Positions 32,748 to 41,327 of a DNA stretch of 64,000 nt are shown here, in pieces. How positions within the stretch are numbered: position 1 is the stretch's first letter; each line of letters starts with the position of its first letter. The DNA comes from an uncultured Devosia sp. (lineage in GTDB: Bacteria > Pseudomonadota > Alphaproteobacteria > Rhizobiales > Devosiaceae): assembly GCF_963517015.1 (NCBI RefSeq), contig NZ_CAUQDV010000001.1, positions 2,610,001 to 2,674,000 on the forward strand, given 5' to 3'. The notes beneath the pieces are model-generated. The model made no database searches and was not told the origin of the DNA. It saw only the letters and a program-made list of their open reading frames with translations. Both the position numbers and the translations under genes were made by a program.

Positions 32748-33803
32748 TCAATTGACCCGCCCTGCCCGGTTGGAAACGACCAGAAGCCAGAGCAGGAAGC
32801 CGGCGCCAAAGACACCGGTCACGACGCCTACGGGCAATTGTACGGTGGGTAAGGCGTGCTGGGCGATCTGGTCAGAGGCCAGCATGACCACAGCACCAAC
32901 CAGTGCTGCCTGCACGAAGCCCTTGCCTGCGCCACCGAGCAGATTACGCGCGATCGGGCCAGCAACGAAGGCTACGAAGGTAACCGGGCCGACTGCTGCC
33001 GTGGCAAAGGCCGCATAGGCCACGCCGGCCAGCATCAGGCCAAGACGCGCCAGTTCGACCCGGGCGCCGAGCGCCCTGGCGGTGTCGTCACCCAGCTGCA
33101 GCGCATCGAGGGCACGAACCAGGGCCATGGTGATCGGCAGAAGCACGAGCATGGCAATGGCCAGCGGAATGATGTCGGCACGATTGGCGGCGTTGAGGCT
33201 GCCCACCAACCAGGCCAGAGCTTGCTGTGCTTCGAAGAGACGCGCCCGGGTGAAGAGATAGGAGATCACCGCGCCCATGATGGCGGCCATGCCGATACCG
33301 ATCAGCACGACACGATAGGTGGTGACGCCATTGCGCCAGGAGAGGCCATAGATGACCAGGGCGGTCAGGACGGCGCCTATCAGCGAACCGATGGAAACGC
33401 CGAAACCGCTGAGGCCGAAGAGTACGATGCAGACCACAGCCGAGGCGCTGGCGCCATGCGAAATGCCGATAATGTCCGGACTGGCCAGTGGGTTACGCAG
33501 CAATGTCTGGAAAATGATTCCGCTCAGGGCAAAGCTGGCTCCTGTCAGAACCGCCAGGGTGGCACGCGGCAGGCGGACGTTGAGGACGATGAAATCGACG
33601 CCCTTGTCGACGAGACCAGTGAAGGGCGACAGCAGCGACTGCACGACGCTTGCGGGCGCAACATGATAGTCGCCCAGATAGAGCGCCAGTGCGAAAGTCA
33701 GCAGCAGCAGCACACTCAGTCCGAATGTCACAGCATGGCGCCGGTTGGCCAGGCGGTGACGAATGTGGCGAACAGCGCCGTTGGCGGTATCGAGCGTGGT
33801 CAT
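32748..33803 (-). CDS. FecCD-family iron-siderophore permease (second)
   Basis: A 351-aa inner-membrane permease with about ten membrane segments. Family marks are RLPRATLAVLTGASFALSGIIFQTLLRNPLASPDIIGISHGAS, LGARVELARLGLMLAGVAYAA and GPVTFVAFVAGPIARNLLGG. It pairs with the adjacent FecCD protein as a heterodimer. Its ATG at 33803 overlaps the stop of the upstream permease. Confidence 0.93.
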   Translation of the reverse strand: MTTLDTANGAVRHIRHRLANRRHAVTFGLSVLLLLTFALALYLGDYHVAPASVVQSLLSPFTGLVDKGVDFIVLNVRLPRATLAVLTGASFALSGIIFQTLLRNPLASPDIIGISHGASASAVVCIVLFGLSGFGVSIGSLIGAVLTALVIYGLSWRNGVTTYRVVLIGIGMAAIMGAVISYLFTRARLFEAQQALAWLVGSLNAANRADIIPLAIAMLVLLPITMALVRALDALQLGDDTARALGARVELARLGLMLAGVAYAAFATAAVGPVTFVAFVAGPIARNLLGGAGKGFVQAALVGAVVMLASDQIAQHALPTVQLPVGVVTGVFGAGFLLWLLVVSNRAGRVN

Positions 33804-34834
33804 CAAAGCGTAGCCAGCTTGCGGCGGCGGACCAGCGCGATGAAGAAGGGCGCACCAAGGAAGGCCGTCACAATGCCGACCTGGATTTCGCCTGGTGGCG
33901 CGATGATGCGACCGATGATGTCAGCCCCCAGCAGCAGAATGGGGGCGAGCAGCATGGAATAGGGCAGGATCCAGCGATAGTTGGGGCCGGTGATGGCGCG
34001 CGCGACATGGGGCACAGTGAGGCCCACAAAGGCGATGGGACCGGCTGCGGCCGTGGCGCCACCGGCGAGGATGACGGCGGCAAGCCCGGCGATGGCGCGA
34101 GAGCGGCCAACATTCTGGCCCAGCGAGCGCGCCACATCCTCTCCCATCGACAATCCATCCAGCATTCGGGCGGTGAGCAATGCCAGAATGACGCCCAGGG
34201 CGATGAAGGGGGCGACTTGGGTGGCGATGTCCATGCCGCGACCGACCAGCGAGCCGACTTGCCAGAAGCGGATTTCGTCCAGGGTTCGCGGGCTGGTGAG
34301 GAGGATGGCGCTGGTCACCGACTGCATGGCGGCGGTCACTGCCGCGCCGGCCAGGGCCAGCTTGATCGGTGTGGCACCTTCGCGGCCGAGCGAGGCAACG
34401 GAATAGACGATCAGCATGGCTGCGCCGGCACCGAGGAAGGAAAGCCAGACATAGGATGACAGTTGGGTGATGCCGAAGACGGAGACGCCCAGCACGACGC
34501 AGACAGCCGCACCGGAGTGGATACCGAGGATAGACGGATCGGCCAGCGGATTGCGCGTCGCGCCCTGCAGCACGGCGCCGGAAAGGCCAAGCGCGGCGCC
34601 CACCATCAGCCCGACGACGGTGCGTGGCAGGCGCAGGTCCCAGATGATGCGATGATCGGTCGAAGTGGGGTCGAAGGCGGTCAAGGCGGCCCAGATGGCG
34701 TCGAAAGTGACCGGCCGGGCGCCCACGGTGATGGACAGAAAAGCCACGGCGACAACGCCCGCGACAAGCGCAAGAAGGCCAAGCGCGAGCATGGCTTCCC
34801 TCGATTTACCGGTCATGGCCTTCGCGTCCGTCAT
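33803..34834 (-). CDS. FecCD-family iron-siderophore permease (first)
   Basis: A 343-aa permease. It shows DLRLPRTVVGLMVGAALGLSGAVLQGATRNPLADPSILGIHSGAA, then GEDVARSLGQNVGRSRAIAGLAAVILAGGATAAAGPIAFVGLTVPHVAR, the FecCD core. The ATG at 34834 was chosen because it falls 2 bp after the binding-protein stop, with the first membrane segment following at about residues 15-40. In-frame codons upstream run into the preceding gene. Confidence 0.93.
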   Translation of the reverse strand: MTDAKAMTGKSREAMLALGLLALVAGVVAVAFLSITVGARPVTFDAIWAALTAFDPTSTDHRIIWDLRLPRTVVGLMVGAALGLSGAVLQGATRNPLADPSILGIHSGAAVCVVLGVSVFGITQLSSYVWLSFLGAGAAMLIVYSVASLGREGATPIKLALAGAAVTAAMQSVTSAILLTSPRTLDEIRFWQVGSLVGRGMDIATQVAPFIALGVILALLTARMLDGLSMGEDVARSLGQNVGRSRAIAGLAAVILAGGATAAAGPIAFVGLTVPHVARAITGPNYRWILPYSMLLAPILLLGADIIGRIIAPPGEIQVGIVTAFLGAPFFIALVRRRKLATL

Positions 34835-34836
34835 GC

Positions 34837-35790
34837 CTATTCGATCAGATTCTCGTCGGCCGCATTGATGGCGGCAGTCAGTTTGTCCAGGGCGCCGGCA
34901 TAGGCGGCGTAGTTGCGCAGCCAGAAGGCAGGCCAATCGGTGACGGCGCCAGCGGCAGCAGCGGGCATCGTGGTCCACATGGGCTGGGCAAGGGCGATCT
35001 GCAGCGTGGCGGGAGAACGATTGTCGACCATGATCAGGTCAGCCGGATATTTGTCGGCGTTTTCCCAGCTGACCGTCTCGAAATAATTGTTTCCGGCGAC
35101 GTCCACGCTTTCAGGCGCAACGATGTTGAGACCCCAGCCTTGCAGGTCGAGCAATTCGGCAGCGCCCGCGGGATCGGCGACATAAAGGGCATCGTCGCCG
35201 GTATAGACCGCTTCTGCGACAAGATTGGGCTTTGCCGCTACGGCGGCCTTGAAGGCCTCCAGCGATGTTTCAAATGTCGCCTTGGCTTCGGCGATGGAAG
35301 GCTCGGAGAGATCGGCGCCAAGGCTGGCTGCCAGTTCCTCGTAATCCTCGATCATGCCGACGATGGAATCGGCGGCTGCAGGACCGGTGATCGGTGCGAC
35401 TTCGGTCAGTTGTGCCACGACCTCACCGCCGCTCCAGTCGCCACTTCTATCCCACCATTCTCCGATGATGAGGTCGGGCTGCAGAGCTGCGACTTTCTCG
35501 ATATCCACTTCGCCCCAGGTCTGGCCGACAATTTCGATGCCGGACAGATCGAGTCCTTCAAGCGCCTTGGCCTCGGTTATGGCGCTGTCGGCGAAAATGC
35601 CGACCGGGCGGATACCGAGCGGAATGAGACCCGCCGCAGCATCCTGATGCATGATGATGCGCTGCGGGACAGCGTCGAGCGTTACCGTCTGGCCAGAGGC
35701 GTCGCTGTAGGTCCAGCTTTCGGCATGGGCGAGCGCAGGTGCAAAGACGAGGGTGGCGATGGAAACGGTAAGCAGCGATCTGAGAAACAT
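34837..35790 (-). CDS. Fe(III)-siderophore periplasmic binding protein
   Basis: A 317-aa periplasmic protein of the FecB/FepB class with a signal peptide ending near PALAHA. The start of the mature domain is WTYSDASGQTVTLDAVPQRIIMHQDAAAGLIPLGIRPVGIF, followed by DLIIGEWWDRSGDW. No lipobox is seen, so it is soluble. It is first in the operon binding protein - permease - permease - ATPase. A TGA-N9-TCA element lies 55 bp upstream and suggests iron repression. Confidence 0.9.
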   Translation of the reverse strand: MFLRSLLTVSIATLVFAPALAHAESWTYSDASGQTVTLDAVPQRIIMHQDAAAGLIPLGIRPVGIFADSAITEAKALEGLDLSGIEIVGQTWGEVDIEKVAALQPDLIIGEWWDRSGDWSGGEVVAQLTEVAPITGPAAADSIVGMIEDYEELAASLGADLSEPSIAEAKATFETSLEAFKAAVAAKPNLVAEAVYTGDDALYVADPAGAAELLDLQGWGLNIVAPESVDVAGNNYFETVSWENADKYPADLIMVDNRSPATLQIALAQPMWTTMPAAAAGAVTDWPAFWLRNYAAYAGALDKLTAAINAADENLIE

Positions 35791-35844
35791 GGGAAACTCG
35801 CAGCGGCCGGGTTTGAATTGCTGGCTAACTAAGTCAGGATAATT

Positions 35845-35859
35845 TGACGGGTCAAGTCA
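35845..35859. promoter_or_regulatory. Iron-responsive operator-like element (TGA-N9-TCA), copy 1
   Basis: On the minus strand it reads TGACTTGACCCGTCA, an inverted repeat TGAC-N7-GTCA. It matches the TGA-N9-TCA form described for the rhizobial iron regulator RirA. It is 55 bp upstream of the siderophore-binding-protein ATG and 14 bp upstream of the -35 of the divergent sigma-factor gene. The same core (TGACnnGACCnnTCA) is found at 47114-47128 before another iron-binding protein. Confidence 0.62.
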
Positions 35860-35873
35860 TGTTTCCGGTATGC

Positions 35874-35903
35874 TGATCCATTTTTCCCGGCGCTGCGTAG
35901 AGG
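35874..35903 (+). promoter_or_regulatory. ECF-sigma (RpoE/ChrR-type) promoter of the sigma-factor operon
   Basis: TGATCC (35874-35879), 18 nt, then TAGAGG (35898-35903), ending 22 bp before the sigma-factor ATG. TGATCC is the -35 element I recall for R. sphaeroides RpoE. An identical -35 with the same 18-nt spacing precedes the FAD oxidoreductase operon at 41328-41356, so autoregulation is likely. Confidence 0.7.
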
Positions 35904-35925
35904 GCTTACACAGCCGGAGCAGCCG

Positions 35926-36525
35926 ATGTATGCGGTAGCGATGACGAATTCCGATTTGGGCAACAACCCTATCCTGCCCGGCCCTGAGGATTTGGGGACG
36001 CTGATGCTGCGCATAGCGCAAAAGCAGGATCGCTCGGCGCTTGCGGCTCTGTTCGGCGAGCTCGGTCCACGCGTCAAATCCATGTTGCTCAAGCTGGGCG
36101 CCAGCGACGCCCTGGCAGAAGATCTGGTGCAAGAAACTTTCCTTACCGTCTGGCGCAAGGCAGCGCTTTATTCGAACCAGCGCGGTGCGGTGACGACCTG
36201 GATCTTCACCATTGCCCGCAACCTGCGCATCGACCAGTTACGGCGCCAGTCCAATAAGCCATACGAAGACCTGGAGAAGGTGGTTCTGGCCAGCGACGGG
36301 CCGAATGGCAGCGCGCTTGTCGAGCAGCATCAGGTGGTCGATCGCGTAACGGCCGCGCTGACGACACTGTCCGAGGACCAGCGCGAGGTGGTCCGTTTGA
36401 GCTTCATCCATGACATGCCGCATGCCCAGATTGCCGAAAAGGTCGGTATTCCGCTGGGCACGGTCAAATCCCGCCTTCGCCTTGCCTATGAACGGCTCCG
36501 GCCCCTGCTGGAGGATCTGCAATGA
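35926..36525 (+). CDS. rpoE: ECF RNA polymerase sigma factor, RpoE/ChrR (ECF11) type
   Basis: A 199-aa sigma factor with region 2 (ALAEDLVQETFLTVWRKAALY and VTTWIFTIARNLRIDQLRR) and region 4 (LSEDQREVVRLSFIHDMPHAQIAEKVGIPLGTVKSRLRLAYERL). Linkage to a ChrR-type anti-sigma, to an SDR gene, and across the convergent intergene to CFA-synthase, DUF1365 and FAD-oxidoreductase genes marks it as the counterpart of the singlet-oxygen sigma of R. sphaeroides. GGAG precedes the ATG at 35926. Its stop overlaps the anti-sigma start by 4 bp. The symbol is by analogy. Confidence 0.9.
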   Translation: MYAVAMTNSDLGNNPILPGPEDLGTLMLRIAQKQDRSALAALFGELGPRVKSMLLKLGASDALAEDLVQETFLTVWRKAALYSNQRGAVTTWIFTIARNLRIDQLRRQSNKPYEDLEKVVLASDGPNGSALVEQHQVVDRVTAALTTLSEDQREVVRLSFIHDMPHAQIAEKVGIPLGTVKSRLRLAYERLRPLLEDLQ

Positions 36526-37169
36526 GTATCCAACATCATCCCGATATTTCCACGCTGATGGCGTTCACCGCCGGCACGCTCGACCTGCCCTATGCGACGG
36601 TGATCGCCACGCATCTGGCCATGTCCGAAGGCGGACGCGAGACTGTGCGGCAGATGGAGAAGATTGGCGGAGGCTTGTTGGCGACTGAAGAGCCGGCAGA
36701 ACTCAGCAATGGCGCGCTGGATCGCCTGCTGGGCGCTTTGGGTGACGAATTGATGGAAGTGGCGCCGCAGGGCAAACAGACCAGCGACGTGCCCCTGCCC
36801 TTGCAGCGCTTCCTGCCTAACGGGCTTGCCGGCGCAAAATGGAAATGGAACGGCCCGGGCGTCGCGACCTGCGATCTTGCCTGGGGCGATGACGGCAAAT
36901 CGCGGCTGATGCTGCTACGCGTCGCCGGTGGGCGCAATGTTCCAGAGCATGGTCACGGCGGACAGGAATTGACGCTGATCCTGCAAGGCGCCTATCGCGA
37001 CCGCTTTGGCGTTTTCGCCAAGGGCGACATTGCCGATCATGACGAGGATGTCGAGCACCAGCCGATTGCGGAACCGGGCGACGACTGCATCTGTTTGGTT
37101 GCCGTGGACGCCAAGCTGAACTTCCGTGGCCGGCTGATGCGCGCCCTGCAACCTCTGTTCGGGATATAG
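36522..37169 (+). CDS. chrR: ChrR-like cupin anti-sigma factor with degenerate zinc motif
   Basis: A 215-aa protein with an N-terminal anti-sigma domain (about 1-80) and a C-terminal cupin (about 95-200). The cupin metal set is visible: H143 and H145 in PEHGHGGQE, E149 and H179 in DVEHQP. In canonical ChrR the anti-sigma zinc is held by two His and two Cys (H6, H31, C35, C38 in R. sphaeroides, from memory). Here H6 and H31 are present, but the stretch HLAMSEGGRE has Ser and Gly where the cysteines belong. It is cotranscribed with the sigma factor through an ATGA overlap and should bind and inhibit it until singlet oxygen or peroxide triggers release. Confidence 0.86.
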   Translation: MSIQHHPDISTLMAFTAGTLDLPYATVIATHLAMSEGGRETVRQMEKIGGGLLATEEPAELSNGALDRLLGALGDELMEVAPQGKQTSDVPLPLQRFLPNGLAGAKWKWNGPGVATCDLAWGDDGKSRLMLLRVAGGRNVPEHGHGGQELTLILQGAYRDRFGVFAKGDIADHDEDVEHQPIAEPGDDCICLVAVDAKLNFRGRLMRALQPLFGI

Positions 37170-37172
37170 ACC

Positions 37173-37925
37173 GTGAAACCTGGCGTGGCATGGATTATCG
37201 GCGGCGGCTCGGGCATTGGCGCGGCCGTGACGAAACTGATGGCCGCGCAGGGCTGGACAGTGGCAATCTCGGGGCGTCGTGCGGAAAAGCTCGCCGAAGT
37301 CGCCAGGGGCAATGCCAAGATCAGGCCCTATCAGCTCGACGTGACCGATCACGCGGCAATTTCCGAGACGATCACGAGCATCGTCGCCGACCTCGGTCGC
37401 ATCGACCTCTTCATCTTCGGGGCAGCAGCCTGGCAGCCGATGGATGTGGGCGACTATGATTTCGACAAGTTCGAAAAGGTCGTGGACACCAATTATCTCG
37501 GCCTGCTGCGGATCGCCGATCCGCTGCTCAAGCAGATGGAAAGCCAGGGCGGCGGGCATTTTGCAGTGATCGCTTCGGTGGCGGGCTATTTCGGCCTGCC
37601 GCGCTCGGCGGCCTATTCATCGACAAAGGCGGGGATCATCAACCTGCTCGAGACCATGCGGACCGAGCTCAAGCCGCGGGGCATCACCGTGCGGATGATC
37701 GCGCCGGGCTTCGTCAAATCCGAGCTTACGGACAAAAACGACTTCCCCATGCCCTTCCTGATGGAAACCGATGATGCGGCCAAGCGCATCGTCGATGGGC
37801 TGACGCAGTCGGACCGCTTCGAGATCGCCTTCCCCAAGCGTATGGTCTGGCTGATGAAGACGGTGCGCTGGCTGCCCTATCCCGTCTTCTTCTGGCTCAC
37901 CAGCAAGATGCTGCCGAAAGACTGA
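37173..37925 (+). CDS. SDR-family oxidoreductase in the sigma-factor operon
   Basis: A 250-aa short-chain dehydrogenase with cofactor motif GGGSGIG (10-16) and catalytic S135, Y148, K152 (AAYSSTKAG). It starts with GTG at 37173, 3 bp after the chrR stop, so it is the third gene of the operon. C-terminal hydrophobic WLPYPVFFWLTSKML suggests membrane association and a lipid substrate. Its stop abuts that of the convergent cfa-like gene. It probably acts in the same lipid-modification response, but the substrate is unknown. Confidence 0.87.
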   Translation: MKPGVAWIIGGGSGIGAAVTKLMAAQGWTVAISGRRAEKLAEVARGNAKIRPYQLDVTDHAAISETITSIVADLGRIDLFIFGAAAWQPMDVGDYDFDKFEKVVDTNYLGLLRIADPLLKQMESQGGGHFAVIASVAGYFGLPRSAAYSSTKAGIINLLETMRTELKPRGITVRMIAPGFVKSELTDKNDFPMPFLMETDDAAKRIVDGLTQSDRFEIAFPKRMVWLMKTVRWLPYPVFFWLTSKMLPKD

Positions 37926-39161
37926 TCAGGCCGGACGGCGGTACTGGTAGATGCCGACGTCGATCGAGCCTTCGGTGAACCCTGCCTCGCAATAGCTCAG
38001 GTAATAGACCCACTTGCGCTTGAAGACTTCGTCATAGCCAAGTGGCGCGATCATCGGCCAGCGTTCGAGGAAGCGCTCGCGCCAGAGCTTCAGCGTCCGC
38101 GCATAGGAAATGCCGAAGGTTTCGACGTTTTCGAGCACCAGACCATATTTGTCGCCGAAGTCCTTCATCACCGTCTTGGTCAGCAGCATGCCGCCGGGGA
38201 AGATGTAGCGCTGGATGAAATCGGGGCCGGAGCGATAGCCGTCGAAATCGGCCTCGTTGATGGTGATGGCCTGGATGGCTGCAGTGCCGCCGGGCTTGAG
38301 GCGATCGTGCACGGTCTGAAAATAGCTCGGCCAATTGTCCTCGCCGACCGCCTCGATCATTTCGATCGAACCGATATGGTCGAACTGACCCTCGGTGTGG
38401 CGATAGTCCTCAAAGACCAGCTTGGCAAAATTATCAAGGCCCTGGCGGGCAAGGCGCTCTTGGCCATATTTGAGCTGCTCGGCCGAGAGGGTGATGCCGC
38501 GAAGATTGGCCTGATAGTCGCGGGCGACGGTTTCGGCAAAGCCGCCCCAGCCGCAGCCGATCTCAAGCACCGAAGAGCCGGGCGTGACGCCGGCCATATC
38601 GGCAACGCGGCGATATTTGATGCGCTGCGCTTCTTCCAGGCTCTGGTCGCCAGACTGAAATATGGCCGAGGAATAGGTCATCGAGGGGTCGAGCCACTGG
38701 CCGTAGAAATCATTGCCAAGGTCATAGTGCTCGGCGATGTTCTTCTTGGAGCCCTCAAGCGTATTCCGGCGGGACAAGTGGTAGTGCAGATCGCTGGCAG
38801 CACGTCGGAAAAAGCCCGGATTGGCATTTTCGAACATGTCGCGGTTCTGCAGGAAGAAGCGGAACAGCGCGGTCAGGTCATCGACCTCGATATCGCCATT
38901 CATATAGGCCGAGGCAAAGCCCACCGTGCCGCGCTGCATGGCTTCGGTGATGACGCGGAAATTGTTGAGGCGCAGGACCGAGTGTTCGCCCGTCGCGGGG
39001 TCGCCCAGGGTGCGCGTCCTGCCATTGGGCAGGATGACGGTGACAGCGCCGTGGCGCGGGTGGCCCAGCGCCTTGTAGCCGATCTTCTCGACCGCCCAGG
39101 AGACGAATTTGGTCCACGGCGAAATGCCGGTATTGGTGGTTTCTACGACGGTCTTGTTCAT
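37926..39161 (-). CDS. cfa: Cyclopropane-fatty-acyl-phospholipid synthase family methyltransferase
   Basis: A 411-aa SAM-dependent lipid methyltransferase. It has an N-terminal domain of about 130 residues, the HYDLGNDFYGQWLDPSMTYS substrate/SAM region (145-164), the SAM motif VLEIGCGWGGFAE (198-210) and the C-terminal FPGGMLLTKTVM and YYLSYCEAGF. It acts on unsaturated acyl chains of membrane phospholipids. In R. sphaeroides a homolog in the RpoE regulon takes part in furan fatty acid formation, so methylation rather than cyclopropanation is possible. The ATG at 39161 is the first in a good family position. It is the last gene of the three-gene minus-strand operon. Confidence 0.9.
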   Translation of the reverse strand: MNKTVVETTNTGISPWTKFVSWAVEKIGYKALGHPRHGAVTVILPNGRTRTLGDPATGEHSVLRLNNFRVITEAMQRGTVGFASAYMNGDIEVDDLTALFRFFLQNRDMFENANPGFFRRAASDLHYHLSRRNTLEGSKKNIAEHYDLGNDFYGQWLDPSMTYSSAIFQSGDQSLEEAQRIKYRRVADMAGVTPGSSVLEIGCGWGGFAETVARDYQANLRGITLSAEQLKYGQERLARQGLDNFAKLVFEDYRHTEGQFDHIGSIEMIEAVGEDNWPSYFQTVHDRLKPGGTAAIQAITINEADFDGYRSGPDFIQRYIFPGGMLLTKTVMKDFGDKYGLVLENVETFGISYARTLKLWRERFLERWPMIAPLGYDEVFKRKWVYYLSYCEAGFTEGSIDVGIYQYRRPA

Positions 39162-39187
39162 TATGCCGCTTGATCCAAAAAACTTGA

Positions 39188-39973
39188 TTAGCTTTGAGGC
39201 CGGCGCTTGAGATGTCGCCTCAGCTTGAGCGTGGGCGGCACACCCTTGAGCCACAAAAGCAGTGCTTCCCAGTGTATGCCCGCGACCACTTTAGCGGTCA
39301 TAAAGGGATATGCAAGAAGCAGTTTGAGCAGGGTAGCGTCGGTCAGTTCGCGCCGTTCGCCCTCGAAAAAGGCTGTCAGCAGACCACCTTCCTCATTGGA
39401 TAGAGTCACGCCGAGAAAGACATTTTCGGCCGGCGGGCGAATGGCAAAACGGTAGTGGCCCTCGAGCGTATTGAAGGGCGAAACGTAGAAGGCCTTCTTG
39501 GCCTGGTGATGGATTTCGCCGTCTTCTGGTGTCACGGCAGCCTGATAGAAATGGTGCTCCCCGAAGGTGTTGCGCACCTCATAGGCCATGAAACGCGTCA
39601 CGCCCTCCGCATCCTCGCAATAGTAGACCGTGATCGGATTGAAGGCGAAGCCGAGGAGGCGCGGATAGGCCAGCATGCGAATGCGGTTGACGTGTTCGAC
39701 GCCGGCAGCAGCGGCCTTGAGACGGATAAAAGCTGCAATGGAGCTGCCATCCTTGGGGCCAAAGTCGCTGGTCACCAGCGAGACAAGGTTGAATCTATTC
39801 AAGGAGAAGAAGCGCAGCTTCTCATCCAGTGAATCAAGCCGGTCGAGGTCGACCAGCATCGAGAACACCCGGTAGCGCAGTGCGTGACGCTTGGGACGGG
39901 CACGCTTGTGCACGACGTCGCCGACATAGACGGCGCCGGGCAGGTCGGCCGTGTCCGTTACTCGGCCGCCCAT
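39188..39973 (-). CDS. DUF1365 domain-containing protein
   Basis: A 261-aa cytoplasmic protein with the DUF1365 pattern: AVYVGDVVHKRARPKRHALRYRVFSMLVDLD, RIRMLAYPRLLGFAFNPITVYYCED and the C-terminal YPFMTAKVVAGIHWEALLLWLKG. DUF1365 genes are found next to CFA-synthase-like and FAD oxidoreductase genes in many Alphaproteobacteria, and belong to the RpoE regulon in R. sphaeroides. The biochemical role is unknown; an oxygen-inserting or lipid-handling step is plausible. Its ATG overlaps the upstream gene by 16 bp. Confidence 0.88.
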   Translation of the reverse strand: MGGRVTDTADLPGAVYVGDVVHKRARPKRHALRYRVFSMLVDLDRLDSLDEKLRFFSLNRFNLVSLVTSDFGPKDGSSIAAFIRLKAAAAGVEHVNRIRMLAYPRLLGFAFNPITVYYCEDAEGVTRFMAYEVRNTFGEHHFYQAAVTPEDGEIHHQAKKAFYVSPFNTLEGHYRFAIRPPAENVFLGVTLSNEEGGLLTAFFEGERRELTDATLLKLLLAYPFMTAKVVAGIHWEALLLWLKGVPPTLKLRRHLKRRPQS

Positions 39974-41292
39974 AGTTTCTGGTCTCCCTGGACCCAGTTG
40001 TGCGCGATGCGGCCGCGCTGTTCGGCAACCTGCCAGGGACGCTGGACCGGCCCGATGCGCTCGGCCACTTCAAGGCCGGACTGCAGGCCATCCTCGTGGA
40101 AGCCATAGCCCATCCAGGCGCCGGCAAACCAGGTGCGGTTCTGGCCCTGAACCTGCCAGAGATTGTCCTGCATGGCGATTGCCGTCGCATCGAACAGCGG
40201 ATGCTCGTAATCGACCTGGTGGATGATCTTGTCCGCCGCAATCTCGCGATGCGGATTGAGCGTCACGAAGAGGCTTTGGGTGGTCTGGAGCGGCTGCAGC
40301 TTGTTCATCCAATAGGTCAGGCTCAGGCCATCTTCGCCGCTGCCGCCGCGGAGATAATTCCAGGCTGACCAGAGATGGCGGCGCTTGGGCATGAAGCTCG
40401 TATCGGAATGGAGCACGGCGCGATTGGGTGAGAAGCGGAAGGCGGAAAGCACCCTGCCCTCGGCTTCGCTCGGATCGGCGATCAGCTTCAGCGCCTGGTC
40501 GGCATGGGTGGCGAACACCACCTGGTCGAAATGGCGGTGCGAACCGTCGGCGAAATAGATCTCGACGCCCTGCGCGTGGCGTCGCACCGCGGTGATGGAC
40601 GCATTGAGCACGGTTTCCATGTCGGTGGCTGCGGCGAGCTTGTCGACATATTGGCGCGAGCCGTTCTTGACGGTGCGCCACTGCGGACGGCCGAGCACCT
40701 GGAGCAGCGAATGGTTGGAGAAGAACTCGATGAAAGTGCGCGCCGGGAACTCCAGCATGCCGCGCGACGGGGTCGACCAGATGGCCGCGGAAATGGGCAG
40801 GATATGATCGTCGATAAAGGCCTGCGAATAGCCGAACCGGACAAGGAACTGGCCGATGGACAGCTCGTCGTCGCACAGCTTGATCTGGCCCTCCGCCTCG
40901 CGGAAGAAGCGCATGATGTCGCTGACCAATTGCCAATGGCGCGGGCGGATGATGTTGCGGCGCTGGCCGAACAGGCCCCAAAGGTACTCGCCGGAATACT
41001 CCATGGCGCCTTCGCCACAGGACACGGCAAAGCTCATGTAGGAGCGCGCAGTCTCGACCTCGAAATAATCGAAGAAGGCGGTGAGATTGGGATAGTTCTT
41101 CTCGTTGTAGACGATGAAGCCGGTATCGACCGGGACCTGACCCTGCGGGGTTGGCGCCATCAGGGTATTGGAGTGGCCGCCGAGCACGGCGTTTTTCTCG
41201 AACAGCGTCACCTTGTGCGACTTGGAGAGCAGCCAGGCGGCCGACAGTCCGGAAATGCCCGATCCGATAATGGCGATGGAGGATTGCGTCAT
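39958..41292 (-). CDS. FAD-dependent oxidoreductase (amine-oxidase/desaturase-like), RpoE regulon
   Basis: A 444-aa flavoprotein with dinucleotide-binding IAIIGSGISGLSAAWLLSKSHKVTLFEKNAVLGGHSNT (6-43; GSGISG at 10-15). It matches the NAD(P)/FAD amine-oxidase-like proteins that precede DUF1365 and CFA-synthase genes in singlet-oxygen regulons, and is probably a fatty-acyl desaturase or isomerase. The ATG at 41292 lies 36 nt after a TAACA -10 element. It is the first gene of the operon FAD oxidoreductase - DUF1365 - CFA synthase. Confidence 0.89.
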   Translation of the reverse strand: MTQSSIAIIGSGISGLSAAWLLSKSHKVTLFEKNAVLGGHSNTLMAPTPQGQVPVDTGFIVYNEKNYPNLTAFFDYFEVETARSYMSFAVSCGEGAMEYSGEYLWGLFGQRRNIIRPRHWQLVSDIMRFFREAEGQIKLCDDELSIGQFLVRFGYSQAFIDDHILPISAAIWSTPSRGMLEFPARTFIEFFSNHSLLQVLGRPQWRTVKNGSRQYVDKLAAATDMETVLNASITAVRRHAQGVEIYFADGSHRHFDQVVFATHADQALKLIADPSEAEGRVLSAFRFSPNRAVLHSDTSFMPKRRHLWSAWNYLRGGSGEDGLSLTYWMNKLQPLQTTQSLFVTLNPHREIAADKIIHQVDYEHPLFDATAIAMQDNLWQVQGQNRTWFAGAWMGYGFHEDGLQSGLEVAERIGPVQRPWQVAEQRGRIAHNWVQGDQKLWAAE

Positions 41293-41327
41293 GGTCGGGG
41301 CAGTCTCCGCACAGCGAGTATGAGCTT

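Noticed and set aside
32856..33962. 368-codon plus-strand ORF over the FecCD permease gene
   Set aside because: Shadow frame; Gln/Gly/His-rich with no recognisable domain, while the opposite strand has the FecCD signatures.
39162..39187. TGATCC in the gap before the cfa-like gene as a separate sigma promoter
   Set aside because: The TGATCC at 39171 is on the plus strand and points away from cfa, which is transcribed leftward from the operon promoter.
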